Shown: piece by piece, positions 16,202 through 26,426 of the stretch
Position numbering within the stretch: position 1 is the stretch's first letter
Layout: every line of letters starts with the position of its first letter
Origin: Sphingomonas paucimobilis NBRC 13935
Lineage (GTDB): Bacteria > Pseudomonadota > Alphaproteobacteria > Sphingomonadales > Sphingomonadaceae
Direction of reading: 5' to 3'
Length of the DNA stretch: 64,000 bases
Assembly (NCBI RefSeq): GCF_000739895.2
Contig: NZ_BBJS01000004.1
Location: 39,885 to 103,884 of the forward strand
Program-made: the position numbers and the translations under genes
The notes under the pieces: model-generated
What the model was told of the DNA's origin: nothing
The model's input: only the letters and a program-made list of their open reading frames with translations
Databases searched by the model: none

Positions 16202-16588
16202 ATGGCCAATCCCTATGATCCGATGGCGTGGATCGCCTTCTGGACCGCGCCCGCGCGCTTCGCGGTGATGGCGGGCGAGGCCATGCTGAGCGCACAGAGC
16301 GTGATCGCGACCCGGATGGGCGCGATGGCGACGGGCACCTCGTCGCCCGCCGAAATGACGCTGATGGTCAGCGAGAAGGTCAAGGCGTTCGACCAGTCGG
16401 CGAGGGTGTGGAATCGCGATCAGGCGGCGCTGTCGCGATTGTCCCGCCATAATCCGCGCGGCGGGATGCTGGATGCGTGGGAAGCGATGGCGCGCGCGAT
16501 GCTGATCGGTGCGTCGATGCCGCTCCAGGCGATGACCCCGGTGCACCGGACGGTGACGGCGAACCAGAAGCGGCTGGCGAAGGGGTAG
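16202..16588 (+). CDS. Small helical protein, possibly phasin-like
   Basis: A 128-residue, mainly helical protein with no signal peptide. Residues ~20-65 (GEAMLSAQSVIATRMGAMATG ... AEMTLMVSEKVKAFDQSARVW) recall the amphipathic helices and EMxxMVxEKxxAF motif of phasin-type granule proteins, but the match is weak and no PHB genes are nearby. It follows the CAP gene after ~30 bases and may be co-transcribed. Confidence 0.6.
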   Translation: MANPYDPMAWIAFWTAPARFAVMAGEAMLSAQSVIATRMGAMATGTSSPAEMTLMVSEKVKAFDQSARVWNRDQAALSRLSRHNPRGGMLDAWEAMARAMLIGASMPLQAMTPVHRTVTANQKRLAKG

Positions 16589-16593
16589 GACTT

Positions 16594-16726
16594 AAATCCT
16601 CCCCGGTACGGGGAGGGGGACCAGACGCAGGCTGGTGGAGGGGGTCGCCACGAGGATATCCTTTGTGGAAGCCCCCTCCGTCAGGCCTTCGGCCTGCCAC
16701 CTCCCCGTTCGTACCGGGGAGGATTT
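16594..16726. repeat. Family B palindromic repeat, copy 1
   Basis: A ~133-bp element bounded by a near-perfect inverted repeat: AAATCCTCCCCGGTAC at the left and GTACCGGGGAGGATTT at the right. Inside are a GACC-AGACGCAGG-CTGGT hairpin next to GGAGGGGG on the left and CAGGCC-TTC-GGCCTG on the right. It fills the gap between the stop at 16588 and the convergent rdgB stop at 16728. Other copies are at 38011, 57792 and 61624. Confidence 0.9.
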
Positions 16727-16727
16727 C

Positions 16728-17354
16728 TTAGAACACTGCCTTGACCAGCTGCCCGAAGGCGTCGGCGCGGTGGCTGATGCGGTTCTTTTCGCCCTGGTCC
16801 ATCTCGGCGAAGGTCTCGGTATAGCCGATCGGCTGGAAGATCGGGTCATAGCCATGGCCCTTGTCGCCCCGCGGCGGCCAGACGATGGTGCCGTCGACAC
16901 GGCCCTCGAACCACTCGACATGGCCATCGGGCCAGCCGACCGCCAGCGCGCAGACGAAATGCGCGGCGCGGCTCATGTCCGGCTCCTCGTTCAGCCGGTC
17001 TTCCACCGCGCGCATCGCCATGGCGAAATCCTTTTCCGGCCCCGCCCAGCGCGCGGAGAACAGCCCCGGATCGCCGCCCAGCGCCTCGACGCACAGGCCG
17101 CTGTCGTCGGACAGCGCCGGAAGCCCCGACAGGTCGGCGGCAGCCAGCGCCTTCAACTCGGCATTGGCGACGAAGGTCGTGCCCGTTTCCTCGGGCTCGG
17201 GCAGGTCCAGGTCCCCCGCCGCGATCACCTCGACGCCGTAGGGCGCGAGGAGTTCGCGGAATTCGACGATCTTGCCCTTGTTGTGGCTGGCGAGGACCAG
17301 CTTGCCGGGTTCGAGCTTGCGGATCGCCTGGCGGCCATTGCCTTCACCGCTCAT
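16728..17354 (-). CDS. rdgB: Non-canonical purine NTP pyrophosphatase (RdgB/HAM1)
   Basis: A 208-residue enzyme that hydrolyses ITP, dITP and XTP to monophosphates, cleansing the nucleotide pool. Family motifs: [19 protein letters not shown] at the N-terminus, [18 protein letters not shown], the [27 protein letters not shown] catalytic region and [18 protein letters not shown]. Length is standard. It overlaps rph by four bases (17351-17354), forming the familiar rph-rdgB operon. Confidence 0.96.
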   Translation of the reverse strand: MSGEGNGRQAIRKLEPGKLVLASHNKGKIVEFRELLAPYGVEVIAAGDLDLPEPEETGTTFVANAELKALAAADLSGLPALSDDSGLCVEALGGDPGLFSARWAGPEKDFAMAMRAVEDRLNEEPDMSRAAHFVCALAVGWPDGHVEWFEGRVDGTIVWPPRGDKGHGYDPIFQPIGYTETFAEMDQGEKNRISHRADAFGQLVKAVF

Positions 17355-18067
17355 GCGCGGATTGCCCGCTCTTGCGCGGCGAAGATCTCGGTGCAGCCCA
17401 TGCGCGCCAGACGGAGCAGGCGCAGCAGCGCCTCTTCGTCATAGGTGGCATGCTCGGCGGTCGCCTGGACCTCGGCGATATGGCCGTTCTCGATCAGCAC
17501 GAAGTTCGCATCGGCATCGGCGTTCGAATCCTCGATATAGTCGAGGTCGAGCACGGGCGTGCCCTGATGGATTCCGCAGGAGACGGCGGCGACCTTGTGA
17601 CGGATCGGGTCGCTGGTCAGCTTGCCCTCGGCCATCAGCTTGTTGACCGCCATGCGTAGCGCGACCCACGCGCCTGAGATCGCGGCGGTGCGGGTGCCGC
17701 CATCGGCCTGGATCACGTCACAGTCGAGGGTGATCTGCCGCTCGCCCAGCGCCTTCAGGTCGCAGACGGCGCGCAGGGAGCGGCCGATGAGACGCTGGAT
17801 CTCCTGGGTGCGGCCCGACTGCTTGCCCTTGGCGGCCTCACGGCTGCCGCGCGTGTGGGTGGCGCGGGGCAGCATGCCATATTCGGCCGTGACCCAGCCT
17901 TCGCCCTTGCCGCGCAGGAAGGGGGGAACGCGCTCTTCGACGCTGGCGGTGACAAGTACCTTGGTATCGCCGAACCCGATCAGCACCGAACCTTCGGCGT
18001 GGCGGGTGAAATTCGGCTCGATGGTGATGGGACGCATCTGGTCGGGCATCCGGCCGGACGGGCGCAT
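17351..18067 (-). CDS. rph: Ribonuclease PH
   Basis: A 238-residue phosphorolytic 3'-5' exoribonuclease that trims tRNA 3' ends. The ATG at 18067 is chosen because AAGGAG lies six bases upstream and it gives the standard start [14 protein letters not shown]. Signatures: [50 protein letters not shown], and [19 protein letters not shown] [16 protein letters not shown]. Divergent from hrcA with ~125 bases between, a standard alphaproteobacterial arrangement. Confidence 0.96.
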   Translation of the reverse strand: MRPSGRMPDQMRPITIEPNFTRHAEGSVLIGFGDTKVLVTASVEERVPPFLRGKGEGWVTAEYGMLPRATHTRGSREAAKGKQSGRTQEIQRLIGRSLRAVCDLKALGERQITLDCDVIQADGGTRTAAISGAWVALRMAVNKLMAEGKLTSDPIRHKVAAVSCGIHQGTPVLDLDYIEDSNADADANFVLIENGHIAEVQATAEHATYDEEALLRLLRLARMGCTEIFAAQERAIRA

Positions 18068-18192
18068 AGTCTTCTCCTTGTTCCTTGGGAGCAGCCCTAA
18101 CCGGCCCCCGCGCGATGCGCCAGAGACCAAGAGAACGGGAATGCCCTGCGATCGCGGTTGAGCGTGAGCACTGCCATGCCTACATTTCCGTC

Positions 18193-19233
18193 ATGGTCAC
18201 CCCACCGATCACCGAGCTGACCGACCGGGCGCGCGATATCTTTCGTGTCGTGGTTGACAGCTATCTGACCAGCGGCCAGCCCGTGGGGTCGAAGACGATC
18301 GCCCTGTCGGGGATCAACCTGTCGCCCGCCTCGATCCGCAACGTGCTCCAGGAACTGGAGGAACGGGGTCTGCTCGCCGCGCCGCATACCAGCGCGGGGC
18401 GGATGCCGACCGATATCGGGCTGCGGCTGTTCGTCGACGGGATGATGCATGCCATGGAGCCGAGCGTCGAGGAGCGCGCCGCGATCGAGGCGCGGGCGGC
18501 GCGCGCCGGCCCGGTCGAAGAGGCGCTGGCGGCGACGACGGCGGTCTTGTCGGGACTGTCGGCTTGTGCGGGTCTGGTCATGGTGCCCAAGCGCGAGATG
18601 AAGCTGCGCTCGATCGGCTTCGTGCCGCTCTCCGCGACGCAGGCGCTCGCGGTGCTGGTCGCCGAGGATGGCGCGGTCGAGAACCGGGTGCTGGAATTGC
18701 CTGTAGGCATGACGCCCTCGGCGCTGATCGAGGCGGGCAATTATCTGTCGGCGACGCTCGCCGGGCTGACGCTGGGGCAGGCGCGCGAGCGGCTGGAGCG
18801 CGAATTGGCCGCCGGACAGGCGGCGCTAGACGGTGCGGCGCGGGCGCTGGTCGAGCAGGGGCTGATCGTCTGGAGCGAGGATGGCGAGCGGCGACCGATC
18901 CTGATCGTACGCGGGCAGGGGCGGTTGATCGATGCGGCCGCCGCGGCGGATCTGGAGCGGGTGCGCGATCTGCTCGACGATCTGGAAGGCAAGCAGGAGG
19001 TTGCCCGCCTGCTCGATTCGGCGCGGGCGGGGGATTCGACTCGCATCTTCATCGGCGCGGAGAACAAATTATTCGCGCTGTCGGGATCGTCGGTCATCGC
19101 CCGGCCATTTCGCAATCTGGACGGCCAAGTGGTTGGTGTGGTCGGCGTAATCGGGCCGACGCGGTTGAACTATGCCCGCGTCGTGCCCATGGTGGATTTC
19201 ACGGCGGCAACGCTCGCCCGAATGATGGGCTGA
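18193..19233 (+). CDS. hrcA: Heat-inducible transcription repressor HrcA
   Basis: A 346-residue repressor of class I heat-shock genes; HrcA binds the CIRCE operator and is kept active by GroEL. The N-terminus is a winged helix (LTDRARDIFRVVVDSYLTSGQPVGSKTIA, SPASIRNVLQELEERGLLAAPHTSAGRMPTD), followed by the GAF-like domain and dimerisation region. The ATG at 18193 is the conserved start; an upstream frame to 18085 is not supported. No CIRCE inverted repeat is visible upstream of hrcA, grpE or dnaK, so its targets are probably outside the window (for example groESL). Confidence 0.96.
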   Translation: MVTPPITELTDRARDIFRVVVDSYLTSGQPVGSKTIALSGINLSPASIRNVLQELEERGLLAAPHTSAGRMPTDIGLRLFVDGMMHAMEPSVEERAAIEARAARAGPVEEALAATTAVLSGLSACAGLVMVPKREMKLRSIGFVPLSATQALAVLVAEDGAVENRVLELPVGMTPSALIEAGNYLSATLAGLTLGQARERLERELAAGQAALDGAARALVEQGLIVWSEDGERRPILIVRGQGRLIDAAAAADLERVRDLLDDLEGKQEVARLLDSARAGDSTRIFIGAENKLFALSGSSVIARPFRNLDGQVVGVVGVIGPTRLNYARVVPMVDFTAATLARMMG

Positions 19234-19262
19234 CCCGGATCACGGGCTGAACAGGGATTATG

Positions 19263-19808
19263 ATGAGCGACAACAAGACGAACGAACCCCAGACCGATCT
19301 TCGCGAGGAAACGGCCGAGGCCGCGCCCGAAGTGGCGGGCCAGGACCGTCTGAGCGAACTGGAAAATCAACTGGCCGAGGCCAAGCAGCAGTATCTCTAC
19401 GCCCAGGCCGAAATTCAGAATATCCGCCGTCGGGCGGAAAAGGACGCGTCGGACGCGCGCAACTATGCCGCGACCTCCTTCGCGCGCGACGTGCTGTCGG
19501 TCGCCGACAATCTCCAGCGTGCGCTGGCAACGATTCCGGCCGATCTGCGCACGGACGACAAGTGGAAGGGGCTGGTGACCGGCCTCGACGCCACGGGTCG
19601 CGAGATGGAAAGCGTGCTGGGCCGTCACGGCATCACCAAGATCGAGGCGATGGGCCAGACGCTCGACCCCAACAAGCATCAGGCAATGATCGAACTCCCC
19701 TCCGATCAGGAGCCGGGCACGATCGTGCAGGAGATGCAGTCGGGTTACATGATCAAGGACCGCCTGCTGCGCCCGGCGCTGGTGGGTGTGGCCAAGAAGC
19801 CGGAGTGA
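19263..19808 (+). CDS. grpE: Nucleotide-exchange factor GrpE
   Basis: A 181-residue co-chaperone that releases ADP from DnaK. It has an acidic N-terminal tail, a long coiled coil (LSELENQLAEAKQQYLYAQAEIQNIRRRAEKD) and the GrpE signature domain with GVTKIEAMG-like GITKIEAMGQTLDPNKHQAM and the C-terminal DRLLRPALVGVAKKPE. AGGGA sits five bases before the ATG at 19263; an ATG three bases earlier is possible. It follows hrcA closely, so the two are probably co-transcribed. Confidence 0.96.
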   Translation: MSDNKTNEPQTDLREETAEAAPEVAGQDRLSELENQLAEAKQQYLYAQAEIQNIRRRAEKDASDARNYAATSFARDVLSVADNLQRALATIPADLRTDDKWKGLVTGLDATGREMESVLGRHGITKIEAMGQTLDPNKHQAMIELPSDQEPGTIVQEMQSGYMIKDRLLRPALVGVAKKPE

Positions 19809-19831
19809 TCCCGGCGGATCGGTGATCGGGA

Positions 19832-19859
19832 AGGGCGGGCCGAAAGGTCCGCCCTTTTT
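19832..19859 (+). terminator. Terminator of hrcA-grpE
   Basis: AGGGCGGGCC / GGTCCGCCCT stem (one G-U pair), GAAA loop, then a T5 run, 24 bases past the grpE stop. Confidence 0.92.
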
Positions 19860-19909
19860 CGTTGGGGCATGATGACGCCGCGTTGCTTTACGCTCTCCTG
19901 GGCGGGAGC

Positions 19910-21028
19910 TTATTGCCCCAGCAGTTTCAGCACATCCTTCTGGCTCTGATTGGCCTGGGCCAGCATCGCGGTCGAGGCCTGGGCCAGGATCTGCGCGCGG
20001 GCGAGCTTCACGGATTCGTCCGAATAATCCGTATCGGCGATCCGCGAGCGCGCCTCCGACAGGTTGGTTGTGCCGCTGGTCAGCGTGGCGATCGCGGATT
20101 CCAGCCGGTTGCCCGTCGCGCCCAGTTGTCCCTGGACGCTGGCCACCGTCGACAGGAGCGCATCGACGCGGCCCATGGTATGATCGGTGCGATAACGGTT
20201 CATGACGTTGAGTTCGTCGACCAGCGAGAACTGACGGCGCGCGGTATAGGCATCGTAAGTGTCGCCGGGATCATAGGTCGGACCATTGGGGTCGTACCAT
20301 TGGTCGCCGTCGCTTTGATACACGATCCGGCCGATGTCCTGGCGGGCGACCGTCGTTCCCGCGATCTTCCCGCGCGCCATATAATCGTCGAACGTCACCA
20401 GATGCGACTGGCTCTGATCGCGGTATTTCGGGTTCGTCAGCCGGCCGTGATAGCTCCAGCCCCAATAGCCATCGACATCATCGCGGACGAATTCGATCGG
20501 CACCGGATCGATCGATACCGGGATCGTGTCTGCGATATTGGGCCCCGCCTGGACGTTCAGCTTGACGCTGGCATCGACCAGATTGTTGTCGGCGTCGTAA
20601 ATCGGCGCATTGGCGTTGAACAAGGCGACGCCGTTGAACGACGCCGAGCGGATCGTCTGATCGATCTGGGTGGCGAGCGCGGTGACCTCCTTTTGCAGCG
20701 CCGCGCGATCGGTCATGCTGTAAGTGCCCGATCCCGCTTGCACCGCCAGTTCGCGGACGCGTTGCAGCATGTTGGACACCTCGCTCAGCACGCCGTCCGC
20801 CGTCTGGATCAGCGACACGCCGTCCATCGCGTTGCGTATCCCTTGCGACATCCCGCGAATCTGCGCGGTCATCGAGCTGCTGATCGCGAGCCCCGCCGCA
20901 TCGTCCTTGGCCGAATTGATCCGCTGGCCCGAGGACAGCCGCGCCATGGATTGGGCGAGGTCGGTATTGGCGCGCTGCGTGGCGGCCATCGCACGAAGCG
21001 CGGCGCCATTGGTGTTGATGACCGTCAT
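19910..21028 (-). CDS. Flagellin with an unusual central domain
   Basis: A 372-residue flagellin, the secreted filament subunit. The N-terminal D0/D1 region (TVINTNGAALRAM, LAQSMARLSSGQRINSAKDDAAGLAIS, IRGMSQGIRNAMDGVSLIQTADG) and C-terminal D1/D0 region (LGATGNRLESAIATL, EARSRIADTDYSDESVKLARAQILAQAS, ending LKLLGQ) are conserved. Residues ~165-290 are an Asp/Tyr/Trp-rich central domain (YWGWSYHGR, QWYDPNGPTYDPGDTYDAY) unlike common flagellins. The ATG at 21028 has GGGAG five bases upstream. No other flagellar gene is in the window. Confidence 0.92.
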   Translation of the reverse strand: MTVINTNGAALRAMAATQRANTDLAQSMARLSSGQRINSAKDDAAGLAISSSMTAQIRGMSQGIRNAMDGVSLIQTADGVLSEVSNMLQRVRELAVQAGSGTYSMTDRAALQKEVTALATQIDQTIRSASFNGVALFNANAPIYDADNNLVDASVKLNVQAGPNIADTIPVSIDPVPIEFVRDDVDGYWGWSYHGRLTNPKYRDQSQSHLVTFDDYMARGKIAGTTVARQDIGRIVYQSDGDQWYDPNGPTYDPGDTYDAYTARRQFSLVDELNVMNRYRTDHTMGRVDALLSTVASVQGQLGATGNRLESAIATLTSGTTNLSEARSRIADTDYSDESVKLARAQILAQASTAMLAQANQSQKDVLKLLGQ

Positions 21029-21107
21029 GGTAACTCCCATCCCGTGACGAGCGCGGGGGAATCCCCACGCGCGGACAGGATGGTTGACGCGATTTAACCA
21101 TGACGAA

Positions 21108-21130
21108 CTATCCGGGCTTTTCCCGGATAG
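21108..21130 (-). terminator. Perfect 9-bp inverted repeat upstream of flagellin
   Basis: CTATCCGGG and CCCGGATAG flank a five-base loop. It lies 43 bases after the stop of the copper-chaperone gene on the minus strand, so it is probably that gene's terminator, although the T-run is poor. It is also ~80 bases upstream of the flagellin start, so a regulatory role is possible. Confidence 0.5.
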
Positions 21131-21172
21131 GCGACGGTCTTAGTCTATGAAAAAATTGACGGAATGGCCGGA

Positions 21173-21610
21173 TCAGGATTGCGGGGCCGGATCGCCGGCC
21201 GCGATGACCCGTGCCCCCTGGCGCAGGCGGGTGCCATCGGAAAAGGTCAGCAGCAGCGACAGGATGCGCCCCGGCTTAACCCCCGGATTCATGTCGTAAA
21301 GCATGACATGCCGCCCACCGGGGGCGAAGGTGACGGTCGCGCCGGCGGGGATGGGGACGCTGTCCACCTTCTTCATCGCCATGCCGCCCTCATGCATCTC
21401 GCTGGTGATCGCGACATCGCTGCTGACCGAGATGAGGTTCACCGGCTTGGGGCCGCCATGCACGATGAAATAGGCGGCGGCCGGCCGGCCGGGAACGGCG
21501 GCCAGTCGGACCCAGCCTTCGTCGGCATAGAGTTCCGGCTTTTCGCCGCATCCGCCGAGGGACAGGCCCATGGCCAAGGCGCAAAGGCCCAGAAAAATAG
21601 CGCGCCGCAT
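21173..21610 (-). CDS. PCu(A)C-type periplasmic copper chaperone lipoprotein
   Basis: A 145-residue protein from ATG 21610 with lipobox LGGC near residue 21. The copper-binding pattern of the family, H-M-x10-M-x21-H-x-M, is recognisable: a Met-His pair in SEMHEGGMAMKKV and a His-Val-Met in GGRHVMLYDM, separated by the PIPAGATVTFAPGG strand. Such proteins deliver Cu(I) to cytochrome oxidase assembly. A longer frame to 21685 adds residues before the signal peptide and is not preferred. No Sco or cox genes are adjacent. Confidence 0.9.
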   Translation of the reverse strand: MRRAIFLGLCALAMGLSLGGCGEKPELYADEGWVRLAAVPGRPAAAYFIVHGGPKPVNLISVSSDVAITSEMHEGGMAMKKVDSVPIPAGATVTFAPGGRHVMLYDMNPGVKPGRILSLLLTFSDGTRLRQGARVIAAGDPAPQS

Positions 21611-21789
21611 GACATACCCTCTCGTTTCGGCAAATCCTGAAGCCATCCTAGGTTCCATCCAATCTTGCGGCAACGGAACGCCCACCTATATCCGGCCAGT
21701 GAGCGGGGTTTTCCGGTTGCCGCTTTCGGGACCGGGCGACCCTGGCATTGGACTTCCAGACTATGTTCTTGAGGGGCATTTAGAGACTT

Positions 21790-23688
<1,899 letters not shown>

Positions 23689-23695
23689 GCCTGTC

Positions 23696-23725
23696 GGCCC
23701 GGTTCACCTTCGGGTGGACCGGGCC
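23696..23725 (+). other. Stem-loop between dnaK and dnaJ
   Basis: 13-bp stem GGCCCGGTTCACC / GGTGGACCGGGCC (one mismatch) with a TTCG loop, seven bases after the dnaK stop. No T-run follows, so it may be an attenuator or mRNA 3'-end stabiliser that sets the dnaK:dnaJ ratio; this is inference. Confidence 0.7.
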
Positions 23726-23865
23726 ATGGCTTTGCGTTTGGAATACCGCCCCGGCGTTTTTTCGGGGCATGAAGTGGCGAAGCGCTTGGCGGTGTCGCTC
23801 CGTCTGGCCTGACGGCACGGAGGGTCGACGGGGCACGCGCTGAAGCGGACGGGGCAAGACCGGGC

Positions 23866-24996
23866 ATGAGCACGACGATCGATTACTACGAACTGCTGGA
23901 ATGCGAGCGTACGGCGGACGATGCGACGATCAAGTCGCGCTACCGCAAGCTGGCCATGCAATATCATCCCGACCGCAATGCAGGCTGCAAGGAATCCGAG
24001 GCCAAGTTCAAGGCGATCAGCGAAGCCTATGACTGCCTGAAGGACCCCCAGAAACGCGCGGCCTATGATCGCTATGGCCATGCCGCGTTCCAGCAGGGCG
24101 GCATGGGTGGTGGCGGCCATGGCGGCCAGGACTTCGGCGCCTTCTCCGACATTTTCGAAAGCGTCTTCGGCGAATTCATGGGCGGTGGACGCGGCGGCGG
24201 GCGGCAACAGCCCCGGCGCGGCGCGGACCTGCGCTACGACATGGAAATCACGCTGGAAGAAGCGTTCCATGGCAAGTCGACCGAGATCACGATCGATGTC
24301 TCGGCCGCCTGCGACACCTGCGACGGCACGGGCGCCAAGCCTGGTACCAGTGCCAAGACCTGCCAACAGTGCGGCGGCCATGGCAAGGTCCGCGCGCAGC
24401 AGGGCTTCTTCGTCGTCGAGCGGACCTGCCCGGTCTGCCAGGGCGCTGGCCAGATCATCGCCGATCCGTGCCCCGATTGTCGCGGCGACGGCCGGGTCGA
24501 GAAGACCAAGACGCTGGCGGTCAACATTCCGGCGGGCGTCGACGAAGGGACCCGCATCCGCCTGTCCGGTGAGGGCGAGGCGGGCGCACGGGGTGCGCCG
24601 GCGGGCGACCTCTATATCTTCCTCCATGTGAAGCGGCACGCCATCTTCGAGCGGGAGGGCACGACCCTGTTCGCACGCGCGCCGATCAGCTTCACCACGG
24701 CGGCGCTGGGTGGATCGCTGTCGATCCCCGGACTCGATGGCCGTACGCATGAGATCAAGATTCCGGCGGGTATCCAGTCGGGCAAGCAACTCCGCCAGCG
24801 CGGGGCCGGCATGCCCGTTCTGCAAGGGCGCGGCACCGGCGACTTGGTCGTGCAGATCGAGGTCGAGACGCCGACCAAGTTGTCGACCCGCCAGCGCGAG
24901 CTGCTCGAACTCTTCCGTGAAACCGAGACCGGCGACGAATGCCCCGAAAGCCAGGGCTTTTTCGCCAAGTTGAAGAATGTCTTCGCAGGCGAATAA
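23866..24996 (+). CDS. dnaJ: Chaperone DnaJ (Hsp40)
   Basis: A 376-residue class A J-protein. The J domain has HPD at residues 34-36, followed by a Gly/Phe-rich linker ([16 protein letters not shown]), then four zinc-binding CxxCxGxG-type repeats ([32 protein letters not shown]) and the C-terminal substrate-binding domains. It stimulates DnaK ATPase and delivers substrates. Downstream of dnaK in the usual order. Confidence 0.98.
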   Translation: MSTTIDYYELLECERTADDATIKSRYRKLAMQYHPDRNAGCKESEAKFKAISEAYDCLKDPQKRAAYDRYGHAAFQQGGMGGGGHGGQDFGAFSDIFESVFGEFMGGGRGGGRQQPRRGADLRYDMEITLEEAFHGKSTEITIDVSAACDTCDGTGAKPGTSAKTCQQCGGHGKVRAQQGFFVVERTCPVCQGAGQIIADPCPDCRGDGRVEKTKTLAVNIPAGVDEGTRIRLSGEGEAGARGAPAGDLYIFLHVKRHAIFEREGTTLFARAPISFTTAALGGSLSIPGLDGRTHEIKIPAGIQSGKQLRQRGAGMPVLQGRGTGDLVVQIEVETPTKLSTRQRELLELFRETETGDECPESQGFFAKLKNVFAGE

Positions 24997-25018
24997 CGCT
25001 CGCTTGAATGGCAAATAG

Positions 25019-25050
25019 GGGAGGGTGCCGGTGGGTTGCCCTCCCTTTTT
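25019..25050 (+). terminator. Terminator of dnaJ
   Basis: GGGAGGG pairs with CCCTCCC across a 13-base loop and is followed by T5, 22 bases after the dnaJ stop; it also sits at the end of the convergent gene at 25060. Confidence 0.85.
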
Positions 25051-25059
25051 CATAGGCGG

Positions 25060-25635
25060 TCAGGGCTTGGGAACAGCCGTCTTCATCGCCTCCAGTTTCT
25101 TGTCCTGCTCCGGCTGAACAGGCACGCCCAGTGCCTTGCGCAGACTGTCCGGGATGAGCGCGCGATCATACGGGTCCATGGTCGCACCCCGTTCCTTCGA
25201 GCGGGTATATTGCGTACCATAGATTTGCGGCTGCCCGATCTTCATCAGATAACGGTCAAGCGTCGCGGCGGCGATCCAGTTGGCCTCCGCCTTGCCCCGC
25301 GCCACTGCCGCCATGGCGAGCGAGTGGGCCAGCAGATAATCGGCCGCGTCCTGTCCATGCTGGAAAATGAACGCTGCGTGATAATAATCCTCGGCCGTCT
25401 TTAGCCGTCCCTCGGCCAGCATCGCCCGAGCCGCCATGCGTCGGGCCGCATCCTCGGCGATCATGCGGCGGACCTGCGTCATATCGATCGGCTTGGCGGG
25501 ATCGATCGATTGGCGCGTGGCCTGGTCGGCGTCGAACATCGCGGTCATTTCGCGATTGTCCGTTTCCTTCACGGCCTGGGCGTGCACAGGTGTCAGCGCC
25601 GCCAAACCCAGACCCATCAGCCAAGCCCTCCGCAT
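25060..25635 (-). CDS. Exported protein, DUF6624-like
   Basis: A 191-residue protein with signal peptide (MRRAWLMGLGLAALTPVHAQA) and GAGGGAG seven bases before the ATG. Mature sequence is helical: IDPAKPIDMTQVRRMIAEDAARR, FIFQHGQDAADYLLAHSLAMAAVARGK, WIAAATLDRYLMKIGQPQIYGTQY. The Q-H-G-x-D and GxPQxYGTQ stretches resemble DUF6624-type proteins, whose function is not known. Family assignment from memory of the motif, not from a search. Confidence 0.7.
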   Translation of the reverse strand: MRRAWLMGLGLAALTPVHAQAVKETDNREMTAMFDADQATRQSIDPAKPIDMTQVRRMIAEDAARRMAARAMLAEGRLKTAEDYYHAAFIFQHGQDAADYLLAHSLAMAAVARGKAEANWIAAATLDRYLMKIGQPQIYGTQYTRSKERGATMDPYDRALIPDSLRKALGVPVQPEQDKKLEAMKTAVPKP

Positions 25636-25787
25636 CGCCGTTCTCCCTCATTGAACCGGAGTGCGATGATTACATCTGTAAACAGAATCGGCAAGGCACA
25701 CCAAAACTGACGATCCCCACATGATCACTTGCTTGCCAAGTGGCGGGATTTTTTGTCCATTGCCGGGGTCCGATCGAAGGAAGCCCC

Positions 25788-26303
25788 ATGATGAACGCCC
25801 GGTTTTTCGTTCTGCCTCTGCTCGCCGCGTCCGTTGCGCTTCCCGCCGCCGCGCCGATATCGGCGCCGCGCGTCGGCATCGCCAGCTTCGAGGCGCTGCC
25901 CAAGCCCTTGCCGCTGCCCTATCATGCGGGCGACGCGAAGTCAGCGATTGCGGCGGCGCGGGCGCGGGCGGTGAAGGCGCACAAGCGTGTGCTGATTGAT
26001 CTGGGCGGCAATTGGTGCCTCGACTGCCGTTTGCTGGCAGGGGTGATGGAATTGCCCCAGATGCGCGGCTTCGTCGCCAGGCATTTCGAGGTGGTGACGG
26101 TCGATGTCGGCCGGTTCGATCAGAATATGGATATCCCGGCGTCCTACGGGATTAAGGGGCGGCTGCAGGGTGTGCCGGCGGTGCTGATCGTCGATCCGAA
26201 GACCAACAGCTTGGTCAATGCGGGCCGTGAGACGGCGCTGGCCGATGCGCGGGCGATGACGCCGCAGGCGGTGGCGGACTGGCTTGCCGGTTGGGTGGGA
26301 TAA
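25788..26303 (+). CDS. Exported thioredoxin-fold protein
   Basis: A 171-residue periplasmic protein starting at ATG 25788 with AAGGAAG upstream and signal peptide MMNARFFVLPLLAASVALPAAA. The thioredoxin-like domain has KRVLIDLGGNWCLDCRLL, so the redox motif is Cys-Leu-Asp-Cys, followed by VVTVDVGRFDQNMDIPASYGI and the cis-Pro loop GVPAVLIVD. The CxDC motif and the insertion after it are typical of the DsbD-gamma/thioredoxin_7-type proteins. Substrate unknown. Confidence 0.87.
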   Translation: MMNARFFVLPLLAASVALPAAAPISAPRVGIASFEALPKPLPLPYHAGDAKSAIAAARARAVKAHKRVLIDLGGNWCLDCRLLAGVMELPQMRGFVARHFEVVTVDVGRFDQNMDIPASYGIKGRLQGVPAVLIVDPKTNSLVNAGRETALADARAMTPQAVADWLAGWVG

Positions 26304-26396
26304 CAGCCCCTCCGTTGTTACGGATAGCGAGGCAGTCCGGCGCATAAGACCGGACTCTGGATGGCCGTGTCGCTTTCGGCCTCGTCATGAAAAGGT

Positions 26397-26419
26397 GGGG
26401 GAGCGCAGAACGCTCCCCC
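26397..26419 (-). terminator. Terminator of purB
   Basis: Perfect 9-bp stem GGGGGAGCG / CGCTCCCCC with five-base loop; on the minus strand it is followed by CACCTTTT. It lies eight bases beyond the purB stop. Confidence 0.85.
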
Positions 26420-26426
26420 CGAATGA

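Noticed and set aside
17521..17545. TTCGAATCC, resembling a tRNA T-loop
   Set aside because: It lies in frame inside rph and no acceptor, D or anticodon arms surround it.
19862..21097. 411-residue plus-strand frame
   Set aside because: Antisense to the flagellin gene, which has clear family motifs and a ribosome site.
21690..21789. RpoH-type promoter before dnaK
   Set aside because: A TATGT sequence at 21762-21766 is present but no convincing CTTG box sits at the right distance, so I did not call it.
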